Positions 50,431 to 59,471 are shown, numbered from the stretch's first letter. The stretch: DNA of 64,000 nt from CAZOLI01 sp964580675 (GCA_964580675.1 CAZOLI010000007.1:1-64000), one strand, 5' to 3'. The notes: generated from the letters alone by a model not told the origin. Numbers and translations: made by a program.

Positions 50431-51183
50431 ATGAGCAACGCCGATTTATCCTGCAGCGATTGCGAATCGGTTCCGGGAGATCCCGACCGGGACAACGGAA
50501 TATATAGCTGTCCTGACTGCGGAAACGTCCTGGGCGTCGAGACACATCAAAGGGACGCGACTCATTCCCGCGGGCGGGAGAACGCTATCCTGGAACCTCC
50601 CTACAGGATTTCCGCCAACCGCTCCGGCCATTCCCTTACAATCCGTGTGAAACCACGGATAGTGCGCACCGTTTTAGGTTTGCTCTTTGGAATTTCATCC
50701 CCCCTTTACATCTATGGGATTATTTATCTGGTGTACCAGCGTTCCGAAATCATATCGAATCAAAGTAAGGCGTCGTGGATATTTGGGCTCCTGTTTAACG
50801 TTATCGTATTACCATTTTCTTTGTTTCTGCTGTTGAAGGGAATTGTCGGATGGTATCAGGAGGAAGTGCTGGCCGTGGAGGAGGGAAATCTTCGTATCTA
50901 TTCCTCCCCCGGGTATGCACGACCCTTTGAATCCGAACGGACGTATGACGTGACGAAGCTCAGAGGGACGACCGTGTCCGAGCAACAGGCAGTGGTTGTC
51001 CCCTTTTACAGCGGCTGGGTTGTGGCCGGCGGAGCAACGGATGCAACATACCTTGTGGCCCTGGACCGCTGGGGACGAACCGAGGATCAGATCCCGCTCA
51101 TTTTCGACGATCCCGAAGAGGCTCAGTTTCTCGCGGAATGCCTGAGACGGCATCTGGTTGACCCGGACCATTCCGGAGAATAA
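50431..51183 (+). CDS. Zinc-ribbon membrane protein of unknown function
   Basis: 250 residues. N-terminal C-x2-C...C-x2-C ('CSDCESVPG', 'YSCPDCGNVLG'), two hydrophobic helices at about 80-105 and 115-140 ('FGLLFNVIVLPFSLFLLLKG'), then a beta-rich C-terminal half with 'EEGNLRIYSSPGYARPFESE' and 'YLVALDRWGR'. The second half resembles PH-like domains that follow paired helices in some bacterial membrane proteins. Not a family I can name. Confidence 0.72.
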   Translation: MSNADLSCSDCESVPGDPDRDNGIYSCPDCGNVLGVETHQRDATHSRGRENAILEPPYRISANRSGHSLTIRVKPRIVRTVLGLLFGISSPLYIYGIIYLVYQRSEIISNQSKASWIFGLLFNVIVLPFSLFLLLKGIVGWYQEEVLAVEEGNLRIYSSPGYARPFESERTYDVTKLRGTTVSEQQAVVVPFYSGWVVAGGATDATYLVALDRWGRTEDQIPLIFDDPEEAQFLAECLRRHLVDPDHSGE

Positions 51184-51395
51184 GTTCGACCATTCGATCA
51201 GGAATATCCTCTCTTACTCCTTACTGTAAATGCGGGAAAAGGAGACGTATTACCGAATGGAAAAGAGGTAAGGCGAAAGCCGAAGGACGTTTATACTGCT
51301 GTTTTTACATTTTTATACCCGGGATTTCGTTCATTCACGAACGAGGTGGATCGACTGGAACATCTCGGAACGCCTTAGGTTCATGAGGAAATTCC

Positions 51396-52325
51396 TCACT
51401 CCCGGACGGGGTCCCGTGGGTGTGCGTCGTCGTAACTGTCCTTGAGTTGATCGGTGGTGATGTGCGTGTAGACCTCGGTGGTGTGTAGGTTTTCGTGCCC
51501 GAGTATCTTCTGCAGGGTCCGCAGGTCGGCCCCGTTTTTCAGCATGTGCGTGGCAAAGGTGTGGCGGATGGTGTGCGGGCTCACGTCCTGTGACAGATCG
51601 GCCTTTTTGGCGTTCCGGGACACGGCCCGTCGGATGCTTCTGGTGCTCAGTCGCTGTCCCGATTTGTTGCAGACCAGTGGACCGCTTGTGGCTGATTTTA
51701 ACCGGCCGGCTTTCTTCCACTCCTGAAGATAATTCTGTAACGCGGATAACGCGTCTTCTCCCACCGGCACGATACGTTCCTTCTTTCCTTTACCGCGAAC
51801 CCGAATCGTGCCCCCGATCCGATCCACGTCCTCGATGTCCAGCTGCTGAAGTTCCCCGGCCCGCATTCCGGTTGAATACAGCAGTTCCAGAATCGCCCGA
51901 TCCCGAACACCGGTCAGGGAATCCGTGTCCGGTGCGTTGAGAAGTGCCTCCATTTCCTCGGCCGTCAAAAATTCCGGCAATTTGTCCGTGACTTTCGGAT
52001 ACTTCATCTTCCGGGTTGGGTTTTCCCGAACCTCACCGTCGTCCTTAAGCGTGTCAAAGAAGGATCGAATGGACGCCAGTTTCCGCACCAGCGTGCTGTT
52101 CTTGTAATCCGACTCCTGGAGGTGGGAAAAATAATTCCGCATGACCTTCCGGTCGACGTCTCCGGCGCGGGAGATGTCCTGTTCCTCAAGATACTGCATT
52201 AGATCCTTCAGGTCGGATCGGTACGCACGTATGGTCTGATCCGACGCCATCCGTCCGTTGGAGAGGTGGTCAAGGAAAGACTCTACGGATTGTTCCAGCT
52301 CGTGATTCGGGCCGTCGTTACTCAT
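51396..52325 (-). CDS. xerD: XerC/XerD-type tyrosine recombinase
   Basis: 309 residues. N-terminal SAM-like core-binding domain ('ESFLDHLSNGRMASDQTIRA') and C-terminal catalytic domain with Arg in 'YSTGMRAGELQQ', Lys in the beta-hairpin, 'SPHTIRHTFATHML' (H-x-x-R), 'ILGHENLHTTEVYTH' (His and Tyr nucleophile). Length and motifs fit the chromosome-dimer-resolving XerC/XerD pair; which of the two is not decided. No integron or prophage features are nearby, so a housekeeping role is likely. Overlaps the upstream lipoprotein gene by eight bases. Confidence 0.9.
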   Translation of the reverse strand: MSNDGPNHELEQSVESFLDHLSNGRMASDQTIRAYRSDLKDLMQYLEEQDISRAGDVDRKVMRNYFSHLQESDYKNSTLVRKLASIRSFFDTLKDDGEVRENPTRKMKYPKVTDKLPEFLTAEEMEALLNAPDTDSLTGVRDRAILELLYSTGMRAGELQQLDIEDVDRIGGTIRVRGKGKKERIVPVGEDALSALQNYLQEWKKAGRLKSATSGPLVCNKSGQRLSTRSIRRAVSRNAKKADLSQDVSPHTIRHTFATHMLKNGADLRTLQKILGHENLHTTEVYTHITTDQLKDSYDDAHPRDPVRE

Positions 52326-53226
52326 GGAAGCCTGTGTATTCCGGGTTCGGGGACTGTTCGTTCAATGTGTTCACTCCGGCGGGATTTTCGCCGGTCCTCC
52401 GTCCCCTCCCGTCCTTTTTCTTTTTTTCATCCTCCAATTTCTTCTTCCGTGCTTTTCTTGCTTCCGCAAGCGGACCATTGGTTGCGTGGAGCCGTCGTGT
52501 CAGATTGGTGGCAACAAAGGGCACGAACTTATCCATCAGCAACCACCGCTCCTCGTCCTCAAACGCATAATCCTCCTGAACGTGCGCCTTCGCATACGCC
52601 CGGATCTTCTCCCGTAAATCATCACGGTTCGCATCATACGTAATGGAAAGACCCCCTGTTATTCGTTCCCGGTTCTCCGCGGTGCTCTGTAGTGGGGGCT
52701 TTGCCGACTGCATCCAGCGATCCAGGTTAATTGTCGTTCCGCGTTTCTCCCGGGAAACCATCATCAGCGATACACCGAGGACGGGCGGTTGATACGGATC
52801 AAACTCAAACACTTCGCCGGCGATGACGGCGTCAGCCTCGATGGCGGAGGCTAGTTTCCGGGCCTCCTCCACCGTGCCGGGATAGGAGAAATCCCCCCCC
52901 TTCTTTCGGGAAAGAATCTCGGAAACGTCCTCCGGGCGAAGCACGTTCAAATCCTTCACGAGGAAATTCAACCGGGAGGCAAGGTGTGAGGAAACCCGGG
53001 GATAATCACCGAATTCCTGTTCCCCGCGAAACGGAAGCACGGCCACCGTCCGGGCCTCGGGCAGCTGATTCTTCAAACCGTTTTCGCTGTACCGATACTT
53101 GCTCGATTTAAACCACCGAATATATCCGCAACCCAATATCCCCGGTGCCGTAACCGCAAGCAGGGAAAGGAGAAGAAACAATCGAACCCGGCCGTCGGAC
53201 CGTGCCGAATCCGAAAAAAGACCCAT
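52318..53226 (-). CDS. Lipoprotein with CsgG/LpoB-like fold
   Basis: 302 residues from ATG 53226. Lipoprotein signal with lipobox 'GILGC'. The middle, 'ARTVAVLPFRGEQEF', 'SSHLASRLNFLVKDLNVLRP', 'IEADAVIAGEVFEFDPYQPP', follows the pattern of CsgG/LpoB-like periplasmic lipoproteins (strand 'vavlpF', then 'aDavi.G.v'). The C-terminus is a Lys/Glu-rich tail. Likely at the outer membrane. Coupled to xerD by an eight-base overlap, though a shared function is not obvious. Confidence 0.72.
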   Translation of the reverse strand: MGLFSDSARSDGRVRLFLLLSLLAVTAPGILGCGYIRWFKSSKYRYSENGLKNQLPEARTVAVLPFRGEQEFGDYPRVSSHLASRLNFLVKDLNVLRPEDVSEILSRKKGGDFSYPGTVEEARKLASAIEADAVIAGEVFEFDPYQPPVLGVSLMMVSREKRGTTINLDRWMQSAKPPLQSTAENRERITGGLSITYDANRDDLREKIRAYAKAHVQEDYAFEDEERWLLMDKFVPFVATNLTRRLHATNGPLAEARKARKKKLEDEKKKKDGRGRRTGENPAGVNTLNEQSPNPEYTGFHE

Positions 53227-53551
53227 AAAATGACCTTTGGATTGTCGGGTGTCCCGCATGCCTGTACCTCGTAAACAGAATTGTCCTTATCCACCGCCAA
53301 ATTTCGTTTTGATTATCGGAGGGGTACCCGTTGAACTTAAATGAATAACACGATACGACAATGAGGAGATTGTTCCTCAAATGACGGTACATTCCCCTTT
53401 TAAAGGACATTAGCTGGAGGAGGGATGATCCGTACAGCGGGATGTGATTCCGCCAATTCCCCGATCAGGATCACCTTTGACTTAACGGAAACCCGATTAC
53501 CGGTGGACTGTTTATCCGGAAGGGCATAAATCGGAAGGGGAGACTCTGCTG
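53227..53551. other. Gap between the lipoprotein and biotin carrier genes
   Basis: No gene seen. On the minus strand the leader of the lipoprotein gene holds dyads CTTTTAAAAG and GAGGA-ACAAT-CTCCTC (53360-53410 region). No promoter stands out clearly. Confidence 0.4.
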
Positions 53552-54070
53552 TTACTGCTCAATTTCCACAAGGACGTCCCCTTTGGTCACATTCTGATCT
53601 TCATCGACACGGATGTTCGTGACCGTTCCCGAACGAGGAGCCTGCACTTCGTTTTCCAGTTTCATGGCGGAGAGCAGGAGAAGCGTTTGACCGGATTCCA
53701 CGGAATCCCCTTCCGACACATGAAGTTCAATTACCTGACCCGGGATGGACGCTTCCACCTCGTAGACCGAACCGGCTCCCGTATCCGCAGCACGCTTTTT
53801 CTCGTGTTCACGAAACCGCTTTTCCACCACGTTTGCCCGGTAGGAGATGCCACCGAGAACGATTTCGACGTCGTCACCGGACTGGGTGTGACCAAATCGA
53901 AGCGGATGATCATCAAGGGTCCCGAGAACCACCCCGTCCTCTTCAAATTCCAGCCGGAGGGGGCGGGATTGATCTGTTTCGGGAAACGTCACCAGCAGGT
54001 GGTCCTCGTTGTCCCGAACCGTAATCACCATTTCCCGTTCATTAATGATGACGGAATACGTCTTTTCCAT
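53552..54070 (-). CDS. Biotin carboxyl carrier protein/domain
   Basis: 172 residues. The C-terminal 75 residues are a biotinyl domain: 'SIPGQVIELHVSEGDSVESG', biotin attachment 'SAMKLENEVQAPRSG' (Lys in Met-Lys-Leu rather than Met-Lys-Met). The N-terminal 95 residues form a beta-rich linker domain as in acyl-CoA carboxylase alpha subunits. Overlaps the biotin carboxylase stop by one base (TAATG). Together they form the alpha part of an acyl-CoA carboxylase, probably propionyl-CoA carboxylase given the methylmalonyl-CoA genes; the carboxyltransferase subunit is not in the window. Confidence 0.9.
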   Translation of the reverse strand: MEKTYSVIINEREMVITVRDNEDHLLVTFPETDQSRPLRLEFEEDGVVLGTLDDHPLRFGHTQSGDDVEIVLGGISYRANVVEKRFREHEKKRAADTGAGSVYEVEASIPGQVIELHVSEGDSVESGQTLLLLSAMKLENEVQAPRSGTVTNIRVDEDQNVTKGDVLVEIEQ

Positions 54071-55584
54071 TATCCGTTTAACCTCCGGTGCAATCCCGAG
54101 TAAAACCAGCTGGATGTCGACGGATCGCTTCCGCCGGATCCGTCTCCGTCACGGACGTGAAACTGTTTCTCCGCCTGGTGGGCGATCGCCGCGGCAAGCA
54201 CGGCGGCTTCCTCCACCTGGTCTCCGTGGGTCGAATCCATCTCAAATTCGTCCAGGTAATTCGTGGATAGCCGTCCTTCGCAAAAATCCGGATCCGAAAG
54301 AATCTGCAGATACAGGGGGATGGTGGTCTGCGGACCAACAATCACCGTTTCCTTCAGTGCTTCCTTCATCCGGCGGATGGCGCGAGCACGGTCTTCGCCA
54401 TACGTGATGAACTTTGCCATGAGCGAATCGTACTGTAAGCCGATATGACTTCCGCGCCGGACACCGCTGTCCACACGGACGTACGGGCCCGATGGCTCGC
54501 GCCACGTTCGAATTGTCCCGGAATCCGGCATGAAATTCGAATACGGATCTTCGGCACAAATCCGGCACTCCAGTGCCCATCCACGGGAGGGGATGTCCTC
54601 CGTTCTATAGGAAAGTTCCGTGCCGTTGGCCACCCGGAGCTGTTCCCGAACGAGGTCATACCCCGTAATGTACTCGGTTACCGGATGCTCGACCTGAAGA
54701 CGGGTATTGACTTCCAGGAAGTAAAAATTCCCCTCGCTGTCCAGCAGAAACTCCACGGTCCCCGCGTTCTCGTAGCCGGCCGACTGCACCAGGCGGAGTG
54801 CTGCCTCGCCCATTTCGCGACGGAGTTCCTCCGATACGGCCGTACTGGGAGCTTCCTCGATTAACTTCTGGTGACGTCGCTGGACGGAACATTCCCGCTC
54901 CCCAAAATGGACGGCGTTTCCGTGCTGGTCCGCGAGGACCTGGATCTCAATGTGGCGGGGCGACGAAAAGTACGACTCCACAAAGACCTCCGGATTGCCG
55001 AACGCGGATTCGGCTTCCCCCCGGGCCTCCCGGTAGGCCTTCGGGAAGGCCTCCGGTTCCTCCACGACACGCATGCCTTTTCCCCCGCCACCGGCTGCCG
55101 CTTTGATCAGGACCGGAAACCCGATTTCCTCCGCGGCCTCTTTTGCGGATTCCTCTGATTGTGTTTCCAGAACCCGTCCCGGTACCACCGGTACATCCGA
55201 TTCCTGGGCAAGTCCCCGCGCCTGCGTCTTGTCCCCCAGTTTTCGAATGGCGTCCTCGGACGGACCGATAAAGGTCACCCCCTCCTGACGGCATCGGGCC
55301 GGAAATTCGGGATTTTCGGCCAGAAACCCGTAACCGGGATGAATGGCATCGGCCCCCGACGACGCCGCCGCTGCCATGATGCGGTCAAAATTCAGGTAAC
55401 TCTCGTCCGGATCCGCCGGGCCGAGACGAACCGATCGATCCGCGAGCCGGACAAACGGGGCATGCCGATCCGCGTCGCTGTAGACCGCCACCGTTTCCAG
55501 ACCCATGGTCCGGCAGGTCCGGATAATCCGGGCGGCGATTTCACTCCGATTTGCAATTAAAACGGTCTGAATAGAATCGGACAT
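54070..55584 (-). CDS. accC: Biotin carboxylase (acetyl-/propionyl-CoA carboxylase)
   Basis: 504 residues. ATP-grasp enzyme that carboxylates biotin on the carrier: 'ANRSEIAARIIRTCRTMGLE', 'IHPGYGFLAENPEFPARCR', glycine loop 'KAAAGGGGKGMRVVEEP', 'HFGERECSVQRRHQKLIEEA', 'FLEVNTRLQVEHPVTEYITG'. Start ATG 55584 has GGAGG just upstream. First gene of the pair, with a clear promoter at 55622-55650. Substrate specificity lies in the absent carboxyltransferase subunit. Confidence 0.95.
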   Translation of the reverse strand: MSDSIQTVLIANRSEIAARIIRTCRTMGLETVAVYSDADRHAPFVRLADRSVRLGPADPDESYLNFDRIMAAAASSGADAIHPGYGFLAENPEFPARCRQEGVTFIGPSEDAIRKLGDKTQARGLAQESDVPVVPGRVLETQSEESAKEAAEEIGFPVLIKAAAGGGGKGMRVVEEPEAFPKAYREARGEAESAFGNPEVFVESYFSSPRHIEIQVLADQHGNAVHFGERECSVQRRHQKLIEEAPSTAVSEELRREMGEAALRLVQSAGYENAGTVEFLLDSEGNFYFLEVNTRLQVEHPVTEYITGYDLVREQLRVANGTELSYRTEDIPSRGWALECRICAEDPYSNFMPDSGTIRTWREPSGPYVRVDSGVRRGSHIGLQYDSLMAKFITYGEDRARAIRRMKEALKETVIVGPQTTIPLYLQILSDPDFCEGRLSTNYLDEFEMDSTHGDQVEEAAVLAAAIAHQAEKQFHVRDGDGSGGSDPSTSSWFYSGLHRRLNG

Positions 55585-55621
55585 CGTACCTCCATATGAG
55601 TTTCCCTCATCGTGCTGACGT

Positions 55622-55650
55622 ATTTTATTGAACCCATTTTCCCGTTACAA
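55622..55650 (-). promoter_or_regulatory. Promoter of the biotin carboxylase operon
   Basis: Minus strand: TTGTAA (55645-55650), 17-bp spacer, TAAAAT (55622-55627). Leader of about 30 nt with GGAGG before the ATG. Confidence 0.65.
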
Positions 55651-55820
55651 CGCCCCGATATCTGGATCTACGGGTTCCTGTTGCTCTCCGCCGGCGCTGA
55701 AGGTTTCACGCCACTCATTGAAAAAAGAAGGGGCCTCCGGTAGTATTCGATTTTCAGGAGGCAACGCCACTTCGCAAACGACCACTGATCTGTGTGTAAA
55801 ATCGATCTCAGGGGAAAACG

Positions 55821-56195
55821 ATGATACGTTTCATGTCCGTTTTGCTGATATCCACCGTTTTGACACTGCTCCCGGCCTGTTTTCTGGTGGGTGGGGGCAC
55901 CAGCGACATCCAGCCCGCCGGTACGGATGCGTACCAGGCGAACTGGGAGACGGAGTACGAAAACCTCTTCTTCGCCGCCCACGACGTTCTGGACCGGATC
56001 GGGACCGTTACGAAAAAAGACCGCAAGAACGGTCTCATCCAGGGAAACGCACACGGCTCCAGAATTACCATCCGAATCAGCCCGGAGGGCAAGCGAAAAC
56101 ACATTGAGGTGTCGGCCCGAACATTAACAGCGGACGTCGAGCCCGCTCCCAAAGACGCGAAAAAAATCCTGGAGGCCATTCGGAGCGAGATTTAA
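55821..56195 (+). CDS. Small lipoprotein (DUF3568-like)
   Basis: 124 residues. Lipoprotein signal 'LLPAC' (Cys20). The mature part 'NLFFAAHDVLDRIGTVTKKD' to 'GSRITIRISPEGKRKHIEVS' resembles the small beta-alpha-beta lipoproteins of the DUF3568 type; this is by pattern only. Likely periplasmic or outer-membrane anchored. Lies alone ahead of the pseudopilin cluster, separated by about 330 bp. Confidence 0.7.
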   Translation: MIRFMSVLLISTVLTLLPACFLVGGGTSDIQPAGTDAYQANWETEYENLFFAAHDVLDRIGTVTKKDRKNGLIQGNAHGSRITIRISPEGKRKHIEVSARTLTADVEPAPKDAKKILEAIRSEI

Positions 56196-56242
56196 TAACC
56201 GAAACCGGATGCGCCTCTCGGGTTAATCGGGCCCCAAAATCG

Positions 56243-56275
56243 TTACGTGTCCGTAACACTGTTACGCGGACGTAA
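56243..56275. promoter_or_regulatory. Tandem TTACG-N4-CGTAA palindromes (operator-like)
   Basis: TTACG-TGTC-CGTAA (56243-56256) and TTACG-CGGA-CGTAA (56262-56275) are two perfect 5-4-5 dyads with centres 19 bp apart. The 5-4-5 layout resembles binding sites of CRP/FNR-type regulators (for example TTGAT-N4-ATCAA) with a different half-site. They lie 47 bp after the lipoprotein gene and about 210 bp before the promoter at 56483. The rest of 56196-56555 shows no gene. Confidence 0.55.
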
Positions 56276-56482
56276 GTATATCTTCGGTCCCAACCCGGGT
56301 GGAACATCGGCCGCCACATGGGGGAATCGTCCGATGGACTGTGATGTACACCCGTTAACAGTGATTTTATCGAGGTTTCAGACTGATCTTCACCGGCAAA
56401 ATCGATCCCATCCCTGAATGGAACAGAAGTTGCATTCTTAATGCAGGTAAACGAATGACCCCCTTTAAGAATGTCACAAACC

Positions 56483-56511
56483 TTGAACTCAGGGGCTTAA
56501 TAACTGATAAT
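56483..56511 (+). promoter_or_regulatory. Promoter of the pseudopilin cluster
   Basis: TTGAAC (56483-56488), 17-bp spacer, GATAAT (56506-56511); predicted start near 56518. Confidence 0.55.
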
Positions 56512-56555
56512 TGAATAACAGATGGTCGTATTTCTTTGATTTCATGAGTCAATCC

Positions 56556-57053
56556 ATGATGACAGAACGAGATCACTTATCATCGAATCGGGGGTTCACA
56601 CTTCTGGAACTTCTTGTTGTCATGGCCATCATCGGCATACTTGCGGCCCTTCTCCTGCCCGTGCTGAACGAAGTACGCTGTCAGGCCAATGAAGGAGCGG
56701 CGAGTGAAATGATCAATCAGCTCGAAAGCGCCATGATCATGTACAAGGACAACCAGGGGATCCTCCCGCCGGACATGATGAACGGAAAGAGCAAGGAATA
56801 CGTGAAAGTGCTCAAAGAACCCAGTGGGCGAGACACGGTGTATTACAATTTTCAGGAAAGTGACCTTCACAACGGTCGGGTCTATTCCCCGATCGGTGTG
56901 GCCGACAAGTACGAGATTCAATATCAGCGATCAAAGCATCTCGCCGACAAGGGGTTGTCAAATAATTCCGGCCGAACCCCGGAGAACCAACAGGGACCGG
57001 ATCTCTGGACCGCGGATTGTGACGACAACAAAGAAGCAATCAACAACTGGTAA
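56556..57053 (+). CDS. GspG-like pseudopilin (degenerate C-terminus)
   Basis: 165 residues from ATG 56556 (ATG 56544 also possible). Prepilin peptidase site G|'FTLLELLVVMAIIGILAALL' with Glu at +5, so it is processed and inserted into a pseudopilus. The globular part has 'EMINQLESAMIMYKDNQGIL' as in GspG. The C-terminus 'DLWTADCDDNKEAINNW' resembles the GspG calcium loop but lacks the Gly-Pro-Asp motif seen in the next gene. First of five pseudopilin genes. Confidence 0.85.
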   Translation: MMTERDHLSSNRGFTLLELLVVMAIIGILAALLLPVLNEVRCQANEGAASEMINQLESAMIMYKDNQGILPPDMMNGKSKEYVKVLKEPSGRDTVYYNFQESDLHNGRVYSPIGVADKYEIQYQRSKHLADKGLSNNSGRTPENQQGPDLWTADCDDNKEAINNW

Positions 57054-57238
57054 CCGCTTTACATGAACCGGGCCAGGTATGCCACCGGGCAAAGGAAGGG
57101 ATGGTGCAAACATCGATCCCTAAACACAAACTCCGCGCCAAACGATACGTCGGAAGGGCCGGATTTCCGAAGGGTGGATGGCAACGGCAGCACAGACGGA
57201 GGAAACAACTGGAAATCAAATTTTGTAGGGAAACAACC

Positions 57239-57922
57239 TTGAATCAAAACCAGGACAGCTCACGTCCCGTGCCGGGAACCGAATCCATATCGGGGGGATT
57301 TACGCTGCTTGAACTTCTCGTGGTTGTGGCCATCATCTCAATGTTAATAGGCTTTCTCGGGGTGCTCCTGACCGGAACCGAAACCAAAGCCAAGGTTGCT
57401 TCGACGCAGAATTTAATTCACCAGCTGGAAGGCGGGATCAAGAATTACCAGTCGACGATGGGAACACTTCCCCAAAATCCAATTACCCTTACCGGTCCCG
57501 CCGGAGGCCCGCTCAGTGGAGGCAAAACCATTGGAAGCGGGAATCAGTATGATTCTCAGGTGCTTCACGCCTGTCTTCGTTTCAAATTGTTGCAACCGCA
57601 CGGCAAGGATCCGGTAACGGACGAGGTTCAGACCAAGGAGGTCGGTCCGTTCGTCGAAGCGAATCTGTCCGATCACATCGATGGGGACGTGGATGATCCG
57701 AGAGCCCCGATTACGGATGCGTGGCGGAAGCGGTTGGGATTTCGATCCTCCGCCAGTTACAAAAATCCCAGTAACCTGAACCACGCCACCGGGTGTAAAT
57801 CCGGCAGTCAAAACAACCAAAATTGGGTGGACATCTGGTCGAGGGGGCCGGATCAAAAAACGGGAACCTCCGGCATCCCCGGATGTGATGAAGACGACGT
57901 AAATAATTTTGGGAACAAGTAA
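57239..57922 (+). CDS. GspG-like major pseudopilin
   Basis: 227 residues from TTG 57239 (AGGG 10 bases upstream); a longer frame from 57101 would put 60 residues before the prepilin site and is unlikely. Cleavage site G|'FTLLELLVVVAIISMLIGFL'. Globular domain 'NLIHQLEGGIKNYQSTMGTL' and C-terminal 'VDIWSRGPDQKTG' followed by 'CDEDDVNNF', matching the conserved calcium-binding end of GspG. An extra middle segment (about 90-170) makes it longer than usual (about 145 residues). Confidence 0.88.
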   Translation: MNQNQDSSRPVPGTESISGGFTLLELLVVVAIISMLIGFLGVLLTGTETKAKVASTQNLIHQLEGGIKNYQSTMGTLPQNPITLTGPAGGPLSGGKTIGSGNQYDSQVLHACLRFKLLQPHGKDPVTDEVQTKEVGPFVEANLSDHIDGDVDDPRAPITDAWRKRLGFRSSASYKNPSNLNHATGCKSGSQNNQNWVDIWSRGPDQKTGTSGIPGCDEDDVNNFGNK

Positions 57923-57941
57923 TGAACCCTCCAAATTCGTC

Positions 57942-58589
57942 ATGAAAAAATCATACGCGACCGGTGCAGAGAACGGTTGGACGCTGGTGGAACTTCTCGT
58001 GGTCATCTCCATCATCATGATACTGGTATCCGTTTCCTCGGTGTACTTCATCCAGATAACCAAGCAGGGTGGCATGACCGACGGCATGCAAATGTTCCGT
58101 TCCTCCTACAAACTTGCACGTTCGAAAGCAACCTCCTCGGGCTTCCCACACTTTCTTGTGTTCCACAACGAAAGTGACCGAACGGCCACGGCCGTTGTCG
58201 TGAAGGACACGAACCGAAACGGCAAGCTGAATTTTGATACCTCATCCATGTCGGGAGATGATGAGCTCGTGGAATCGTACGACATGCCGAAATTCGTTAA
58301 TTTCCGGCTGGGGACCAAAAAAGCACCACCATTATTTAAATCCTCCGGACCCGGTGGAGAGTACTGGATCAAATTTGCGTCGGACGGGACCATCGCGGGG
58401 GCCAGCAAAGACCCGACGGACAACCAGGTGGCTTTTAAGAAGAACAATACCTGGCGGGACACGGGAGCTGCGCCAACCGGCCCCACCTCCTGTGACCTCA
58501 TCATGGCACACACCCGGACCAATGAAATTGTGTACGTGGATTGGGAACCGGCCGGTGGAAACGTAAAGGATTATTTTGACAGGGAATAA
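57942..58589 (+). CDS. GspH-like pseudopilin
   Basis: 215 residues from ATG 57942. Prepilin site 'ENG|WTLVELLVVISIIMILVS' with Trp instead of Phe at +1. Globular domain of the GspH/FimT type ('MQMFRSSYKLARSKATSSGF', 'FLVFHNESDRTATAVVVKDT'). The gap from the previous gene is 19 bp and the next gene starts directly after its stop. Confidence 0.83.
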   Translation: MKKSYATGAENGWTLVELLVVISIIMILVSVSSVYFIQITKQGGMTDGMQMFRSSYKLARSKATSSGFPHFLVFHNESDRTATAVVVKDTNRNGKLNFDTSSMSGDDELVESYDMPKFVNFRLGTKKAPPLFKSSGPGGEYWIKFASDGTIAGASKDPTDNQVAFKKNNTWRDTGAAPTGPTSCDLIMAHTRTNEIVYVDWEPAGGNVKDYFDRE

Positions 58590-59471
58590 ATGAATTTTCC
58601 GCAACCTGAACCGATGAACATGTTTTTTGCAACAACGAACAAAGAGCGCCGGGCGGCTGCCTATCAGCAAGGCGGTTTCACGCTGATTGAAATCCTGATC
58701 GCTCTCGTGGTCATGACCATCGGCCTGCTGGGCATTCTCGCCCTTTTTCCCGCTTCCTTCAGCCGGGTAAACAAAACGGTTCAGGAAAGTCAGGCGGGGG
58801 CTATCGCGGAATCCGTTCATCAGGCAGTTTTGGCCGGGGTGCATGCCTCTCGAACAGACATTAACGGAGACGGAACTGTTGATAACCAGGAAGGAGCAGC
58901 AACCATGCACCACGCGGGTCTGATAAACCGGGGACAATCTCCCAAAATACCGGAGAAGTACACGTTTCCTCTTCCCCCCGCTCCCGGTAAACCGGACGAG
59001 GTCACAAGTTACGCGTTTCCCACGCCAATCGGGAAAGGGCCGTTCAGCAGTTCGGAAGTGGACGATACAGGGGCTCCCTGGGGAGGAAAAGGAACGGGAA
59101 ATGCATCTGACGTGGATCAGTACAAACAGGCCGGTGGAGCAAATCCGGAAGATTTCATCTGGCAACTCGGAGAGGTCGACGACGGAAAGCCCGCAAATGA
59201 CCTCACGGATCTGATTCGGAACATCAAGGGAAAAGACACGGCCGACACGGAATTTGATCCGTCGTTTGACCTGGACAAATACAGTTACAGCCTGTTAATT
59301 CAACGATCCGGTGACGAACGACTGTTTCGCGTGGTCATCGGTGTGTACCGGTTCTACCGCGCCCGTTCCGGATACATTCCCAAACCGGGAAAAAGTGGTT
59401 ATGACGCCATGACCGACGGTACCCACCCGGACCTGATCAAGGAATACAGAGCGATGGTTTCCGGAAACTAA
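58590..59471 (+). CDS. GspI-like pseudopilin with an EF-hand loop
   Basis: 293 residues. A 28-residue leader precedes G|'FTLIEILIALVVMTIGLLGI'. At about residues 91-102 lies 'DINGDGTVDNQE', a full EF-hand/dockerin-like calcium loop (D-x-N-x-D-G-x-V-x-x-x-E). The rest includes a Pro-rich segment and a C-terminal 'LLIQRSGDERLFRVVIGVYR' strand pair. ATG abuts the previous TAA. GspI is usually about 125 residues, so this one is more than twice as long. Confidence 0.8.
   Translation: MNFPQPEPMNMFFATTNKERRAAAYQQGGFTLIEILIALVVMTIGLLGILALFPASFSRVNKTVQESQAGAIAESVHQAVLAGVHASRTDINGDGTVDNQEGAATMHHAGLINRGQSPKIPEKYTFPLPPAPGKPDEVTSYAFPTPIGKGPFSSSEVDDTGAPWGGKGTGNASDVDQYKQAGGANPEDFIWQLGEVDDGKPANDLTDLIRNIKGKDTADTEFDPSFDLDKYSYSLLIQRSGDERLFRVVIGVYRFYRARSGYIPKPGKSGYDAMTDGTHPDLIKEYRAMVSGN

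Noticed and set aside
50045..50434. 129-codon plus-strand frame before the zinc-ribbon membrane protein
   Set aside because: Crosses the tRNA-Gly terminator and has a Pro/Ser/Arg composition typical of noncoding C-rich DNA.
51396..52325. Tyrosine recombinase as a sign of an integrative element
   Set aside because: Motifs fit housekeeping XerC/D. The nearest tRNA (Gly) is intact, and no phage or integron genes or flanking repeats are visible.
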